From positions 1 through 9,529 of the forward strand of contig JAJRYW010000257.1 in the NCBI GenBank assembly GCA_024275555.1: DNA of 9,529 nucleotides. The letters run 5' to 3'. Source of the stretch: Calditrichota bacterium. Its GTDB lineage: Bacteria; Calditrichota; Calditrichia; RBG-13-44-9; J075. Positions within the stretch are counted from its first letter, which is position 1. The number at the start of each line of letters is the position of its first letter. A program made the position numbers and the translations under genes. Shown piece by piece: positions 6,975 through 9,529 of this stretch. Under the pieces are notes generated by a model. That model saw nothing but the letters and a program-made list of their open reading frames with translations, ran no database searches and was not told the DNA's origin.

Positions 6975-8069
6975 TCATGACCGGGCCAAAACGTCCACAA
7001 TTCGTTGGGCGGCCTGCCCGTCCCACAACTCCGGCTGCTGCCCTTCTTTCCATTTTCCGTTCAGGATTTGCCGGGCTAATTGGATGATCAGTTCCGTGTC
7101 GGTTCCCACGATTACATTGGTGCCCACTTCCACAGTTACCGGGCGCTCGGTGTTTTCCCGCAAGGTAAGGCAGGGGATTCCCAGGTAGGTGGTTTCCTCC
7201 TGGATGCCGCCTGAGTCGGTCATGACAAAACGGCTGTTGCGGGTCAGTTGCATAAAATCCAGGTAGCCGATAGGTTCCAGCAAGCGCACGTTGGGCAGCG
7301 ACGAAAACAAATTCTGCAAACCGAAACGCTCCAGGTTTTTGCGGGTGCGGGGGTGCATGGGCAGGATGATCGGTATATCTTTTTGAATCTCGGCAAAGGC
7401 AGAGACAATTTTGCGCAGATTGTCCGGATCATCCACATTCGAGGGACGGTGCAGGGTTACCAACGCGTATCCCTGCGGCTCCAGTTCCAGCTCAGCTAAA
7501 ATGGAAGACCGGGCCGCTTTTTCCAGGAAGAAGGTGAGCGAGTCAATCATCACATTGCCGACAAAGTGAATTTTGGATTCCGGAACGCCTTCTTTGAGCA
7601 GGTTTTCCCGGCCGCTTTTCTCGGTGACAAACAAATAGTCGGAGAGCGCATCGGTCACCAGGCGGTTGACCTCTTCCGGCATTTTGCGATCAAAGCTGCG
7701 CAGCCCGGCCTCGACGTGTACGACGGGAATCCAGAGTTTGGAAGCCACCAGGCTACACGCCACGGTCGAGTTTACGTCTCCGACCACCAGCACCATGTCG
7801 GGTTTCTTTTCCAGGCACACTTTTTCAAAATCGATCATAATTTTGGCGGTCTGCTCGGCATGGCTGCCGGAACCGACGCCCAGGTAAATATCCGGCTCGG
7901 GAAGCTGCAAATCTTCGAAAAAGAGTTTGCTCATGCGTTTATCATAATGCTGGCCGGTGTGAACCAGGATGGGCTCTAATGCGCCGTTGCTCTGATTCAT
8001 GGCGCGCTGGATCGGGGCTATCTTCATAAAATTAGGCCGTGCACCGACGACGTTCATCACTCGTTTCAT
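6975..8069 (-). CDS. wecB: UDP-N-acetylglucosamine 2-epimerase (non-hydrolysing)
   Basis: Interconverts UDP-GlcNAc and UDP-ManNAc in the cytoplasm, supplying ManNAc (or ManNAcA after oxidation) for surface glycans. The 364 residues match the family in length. Visible motifs are GARPNFMK (residues 9-16), GQHYDKRMS (39-47), GDVNST (97-102) with D98, HVEAGLRS (118-125) with E120, MPEEVNR (130-136) with the E132/E133 pair, LHRPSNVD (206-213) with H207, MHPRT (238-242), TDSGGIQEE (284-292) and ENTERPVT (305-312). Together these are diagnostic of the non-hydrolysing enzyme. The ATG at 8067-8069 is preceded by TTGAGGAGCAGA, an excellent ribosome binding site, which decides against the TTG four codons upstream. 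It is the first gene after a terminator and a 237-base leader, so it probably has its own promoter. No wecC-type dehydrogenase is in the window. Confidence 0.96.
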   Translation of the reverse strand: MKRVMNVVGARPNFMKIAPIQRAMNQSNGALEPILVHTGQHYDKRMSKLFFEDLQLPEPDIYLGVGSGSHAEQTAKIMIDFEKVCLEKKPDMVLVVGDVNSTVACSLVASKLWIPVVHVEAGLRSFDRKMPEEVNRLVTDALSDYLFVTEKSGRENLLKEGVPESKIHFVGNVMIDSLTFFLEKAARSSILAELELEPQGYALVTLHRPSNVDDPDNLRKIVSAFAEIQKDIPIILPMHPRTRKNLERFGLQNLFSSLPNVRLLEPIGYLDFMQLTRNSRFVMTDSGGIQEETTYLGIPCLTLRENTERPVTVEVGTNVIVGTDTELIIQLARQILNGKWKEGQQPELWDGQAAQRIVDVLARS

Positions 8070-8306
8070 TCTGCTCCTCAAGTCAATTCGATGGTCAGAG
8101 TTACCGCATCACCGGGGAGAAGCCCCGCTTGAAAGAGGGCCAATATCCGTTAATTCTCTCAAATTGCTGTGACTGGAACCACGATCAAATTTTTCTAAAT
8201 TTAATTTCTCCATCATCGGTAAAAAAGGGCCTTCAATTAAGGGGAATACCGGAAATCGCCCCCGGAAGCGGAGAAGCTTATCCCCCGGATTGCAGGCGGT
8301 GTACAC

Positions 8307-8340
8307 AAAAAAAGCCGGAACAGCGAGGTCCCGGCTTTTT
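8307..8340 (-). terminator. Rho-independent terminator after the 49-residue mini-protein
   Basis: Reading on the minus strand, AAAAAGCCGGGA pairs with TTCCGGCTTTTT (one G-T wobble) around an 8-base loop, and the 3' side ends in seven T. It begins about 20 bases after the stop codon at 8359. It should end the carbamoyltransferase/SxtJ/mini-protein transcript and separate it from wecB. The A-tract on the other side makes it potentially bidirectional, but no plus-strand gene is nearby. Confidence 0.88.
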
Positions 8341-8358
8341 CTTTCTGCACATTGTTTT

Positions 8359-8508
8359 TTAGAACAGCGTGTAGATAAATGGGGCCAGCGCCGTGCCGGA
8401 CGTGAGCACAATCAACAAGCTGATCAGCAACAAGAAGACGATAATCGGCGTCAGCCACCACTTCTTGCGCACTTTCAGAAAATCCCAGATTAAACCCAGT
8501 TTAGACAT
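8359..8508 (-). CDS. 49-residue single-span membrane protein, DUF5989/SxtK-like
   Basis: A 49-residue protein beginning MSKLGLIWDFLKVRKKWWLT and ending APFIYTLF. An amphipathic start is followed by a basic patch (VRKKWW, residues 13-18) and then one strong hydrophobic segment (about 19-36: LTPIIVFLLLISLLIVLT), so the N-terminus is predicted to stay in the cytoplasm by the positive-inside rule. The start is supported by TTGAGGTGTCCACT before the ATG, and a terminator follows the stop. The MSKLGLIW...LKVRKKWW...LAPFIYTLF pattern matches my recollection of DUF5989, the small proteins encoded beside SxtJ-like and carbamoyltransferase genes (SxtK in saxitoxin clusters). Its function is unknown; a membrane tether or scaffold for the carbamoyltransferase is a guess. 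It is too short for many gene callers. Confidence 0.88.
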   Translation of the reverse strand: MSKLGLIWDFLKVRKKWWLTPIIVFLLLISLLIVLTSGTALAPFIYTLF

Positions 8509-8540
8509 AGTGGACACCTCAATCAATAATGTAAAGCATC

Positions 8541-8577
8541 TCTATTTTGCAGGTTCTTATTCAGCCGGCAAAATAGA
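8541..8577 (-). promoter_or_regulatory. 10-base inverted repeat upstream of the mini-protein gene
   Basis: TCTATTTTGC (8541-8550) and GCAAAATAGA (8568-8577) are perfect inverted copies with a 17-base spacer, 33-69 bases upstream of the 49-residue ORF. On the minus strand no T-run follows, so it is not a canonical terminator; it could be an operator, an mRNA stem that protects or separates the 3' part of the transcript, or chance. An AT-rich tract just upstream (CCTTTTATATTTATATTTC on the minus strand) could hold a promoter, but I cannot assign -35 and -10 boxes with confidence. Confidence 0.4.
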
Positions 8578-8649
8578 CGAAACACACAAGAAATATAAAT
8601 ATAAAAGGCGCTTTCCGATCAAAAAAATTCTAAGAAAATTTACTTTAAT

Positions 8650-8705
8650 TTTCCGCGTTTCCCTGTCTTTCTCAGCGTTGCTCAGCGTCAATTTCTCCAC
8701 TCTCG
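8650..8705. repeat. Degenerate CGCTGAG-type intergenic repeat
   Basis: CTCAGCGT occurs twice within 18 bases (near 8671 and 8681), flanked by TTCCGCGTTTCCC and other purine/pyrimidine-biased words. On the minus strand this reads as a run of ACGCTGAG-like units, resembling the 'acgcagagacgcagag' low-complexity repeats scattered between genes in many bacteria. The copy is short and degenerate and I cannot show dispersal from this window. Confidence 0.3.
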
Positions 8706-8712
8706 ATACGCG

Positions 8713-9108
8713 TTAGTACGGTTTTTCCGGTCTTCCGGCCGGGCCGTCGGTTTCGACCGGGCGCCAATAAGATTCCCGCTTTTTTTTCCAGTCGATGTCG
8801 AGAAAGTCTTTGCCAATTAAGCGCAGCATCAGGCCCAGCGGGGTAATCACAACAAAAAAAGTAAGGCTCAGAATAACCCGGGTCATCACCGCCCCGAGCA
8901 GTTCCGCAAAGCGCATCCACACTTTTTCCACCGGCGCCAACACCAGCGGAAACGCCAGCGCGGCCAGGAGGAAGGTTCCTGCCGCAGCAAAAAAATAGAG
9001 GTTGGCCGGGCTGTTTTTATAGGTAAACCAGGCCCCCAGAAGAGCCAGGGGAGCGGCCATCACCAGGCCGAATTTTCTCAGTTCTTTTTTATCGTTCGAG
9101 GCAGACAT
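8713..9108 (-). CDS. SxtJ-like membrane protein
   Basis: A 131-residue integral membrane protein. About three hydrophobic segments are visible: residues 13-29 (FGLVMAAPLALLGAWFT), 37-60 (LYFFAAAGTFLLAALAFPLV and on) and 74-97 (VMTRVILSLTFFVVITPLGL and on). The tail is charged and polar, with DFLDIDWKKKRESYW (101-115) and a proline-rich end. The layout and the TPLGLMLRLIGKDFLDI-like junction fit the SxtJ family, found next to carbamoyltransferase genes in saxitoxin clusters and many unrelated polysaccharide loci; no biochemical role is known to me. The frame is open upstream to 9270, but that stretch overlaps the carbamoyltransferase gene in another frame, so the ATG at 9106-9108, 20 bases after that gene's stop, is the start. 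The ribosome binding site is weak (GAAGGT at a long spacing), suggesting translational coupling. Confidence 0.85.
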   Translation of the reverse strand: MSASNDKKELRKFGLVMAAPLALLGAWFTYKNSPANLYFFAAAGTFLLAALAFPLVLAPVEKVWMRFAELLGAVMTRVILSLTFFVVITPLGLMLRLIGKDFLDIDWKKKRESYWRPVETDGPAGRPEKPY

Positions 9109-9128
9109 GAAATCCGCTTTACCTTCTG

Positions 9129-9529
9129 TTAATCCAACTCGTAGATTTCCCGCCAATTCTGTTTTTCTTTCAGGGGCGGCTGTTCCGTTTTGTAGAGAAT
9201 GCAGTTTTCCAGCACCAGCACATCCATCTCCGTGCGCATAAAACAAAGATAGGCATCCTGCGGCGTGCAAACAATCGGTTCTCCACGTACATTAAAAGAG
9301 GTGTTGATGACCACGCCATAGCCGGTGCGTTTTTTAAACTCGTTAATCACCCGGTAATAACGGGGGTGGGTTTCCTCTCGCACGGTCTGGATGCGGGCGG
9401 AGTAATCCACATGGGTAATCGCCGGGATATCGCTGCGCGGCACATTCAATTTTTGGATGCCGAAGAGTTGCTGCTGATCGTCGTTCATTTTTTTGCGCCG
9501 TTTTTGCCGAACCGCGGCCACCAGGAGCA
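9129..9529 (-). CDS. Carbamoyltransferase, C-terminal part (NodU/CmcH family)
   Basis: The last 132 residues of a carbamoyltransferase; the frame stays open to the window edge, and full family members have about 570-620 residues. This family uses carbamoyl phosphate and ATP to form carbamoyl-AMP and then O-carbamoylates a sugar or other hydroxyl group. The visible part contains FGIQKLNVPRSDIPAITHVD, SARIQTVREE, HPRYYRVINEFKKRTGYGVV, NTSFNVRGEPIVCTPQDAYL and CFMRTEMDVLVL, highly characteristic of the family's C-terminal domain. A GTG at 9519-9521 is an internal codon, because upstream codons (Leu-Leu) continue the family alignment. The N-terminal half with the metal and ATP sites is outside the window. 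The SxtJ-like gene follows after 20 bases, so they form one transcript. The natural acceptor cannot be deduced; a glycan is likely from context. Confidence 0.95.
   Translation of the reverse strand, partial: LLVAAVRQKRRKKMNDDQQQLFGIQKLNVPRSDIPAITHVDYSARIQTVREETHPRYYRVINEFKKRTGYGVVINTSFNVRGEPIVCTPQDAYLCFMRTEMDVLVLENCILYKTEQPPLKEKQNWREIYELD

Noticed and set aside
8713..9270. Longer form of the SxtJ-like protein starting at 9270
   Set aside because: The extra 54 residues overlap the carbamoyltransferase coding sequence in another frame and are not membrane-like; the ATG at 9106-9108 lies just after that gene's stop.
8359..9529. Saxitoxin biosynthesis cluster
   Set aside because: Only the carbamoyltransferase-associated trio resembles sxt genes; none of the core toxin enzymes is present and the neighbours are glycan genes.

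Overview
The window looks like part of an extracellular or surface polysaccharide locus from a Gram-negative-type bacterium. All eight credible genes are on the minus strand, so transcription runs from the right edge towards position 877. The genes are GC-rich (roughly 50-58% by eye), with ATG starts and several clear GAGG-type ribosome binding sites; the intergenic DNA is AT-rich and carries palindromic and low-complexity repeats. No ribosomal or other phylogenetic marker is present. The repeats and gene mix recall Calditrichota/KSB1-like or similar environmental lineages, but that is only a weak impression.

In transcription order: (i) the C-terminal end of a NodU/CmcH-type carbamoyltransferase, cut by the window edge; (ii) a 131-residue SxtJ-like membrane protein; (iii) after a 204-base gap, a 49-residue DUF5989/SxtK-like single-span mini-protein followed by a strong Rho-independent terminator; (iv) the non-hydrolysing UDP-GlcNAc 2-epimerase WecB; (v) a 794-residue heparinase II/III-family protein; (vi) aspartate-semialdehyde dehydrogenase, Asd; (vii) and (viii) two GT4-type glycosyltransferases 13 bases apart. 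Positions 1-876 hold no gene I can support, but contain at least four inverted-repeat structures and probably mark the end of the locus.

A plausible joint role: WecB makes UDP-ManNAc as a sugar donor, the two GT4 enzymes add residues to a growing glycan, the carbamoyltransferase with its two small membrane partners adds carbamoyl groups to a sugar or another small molecule, and the heparinase-like protein trims or turns over an acidic polysaccharide. Asd belongs to the lysine/threonine/methionine/diaminopimelate pathway and is the metabolic outlier. The most interesting element is the carbamoyltransferase / SxtJ-like / SxtK-like triad. Two of its members have no known function, and the smallest is easily missed by gene callers.
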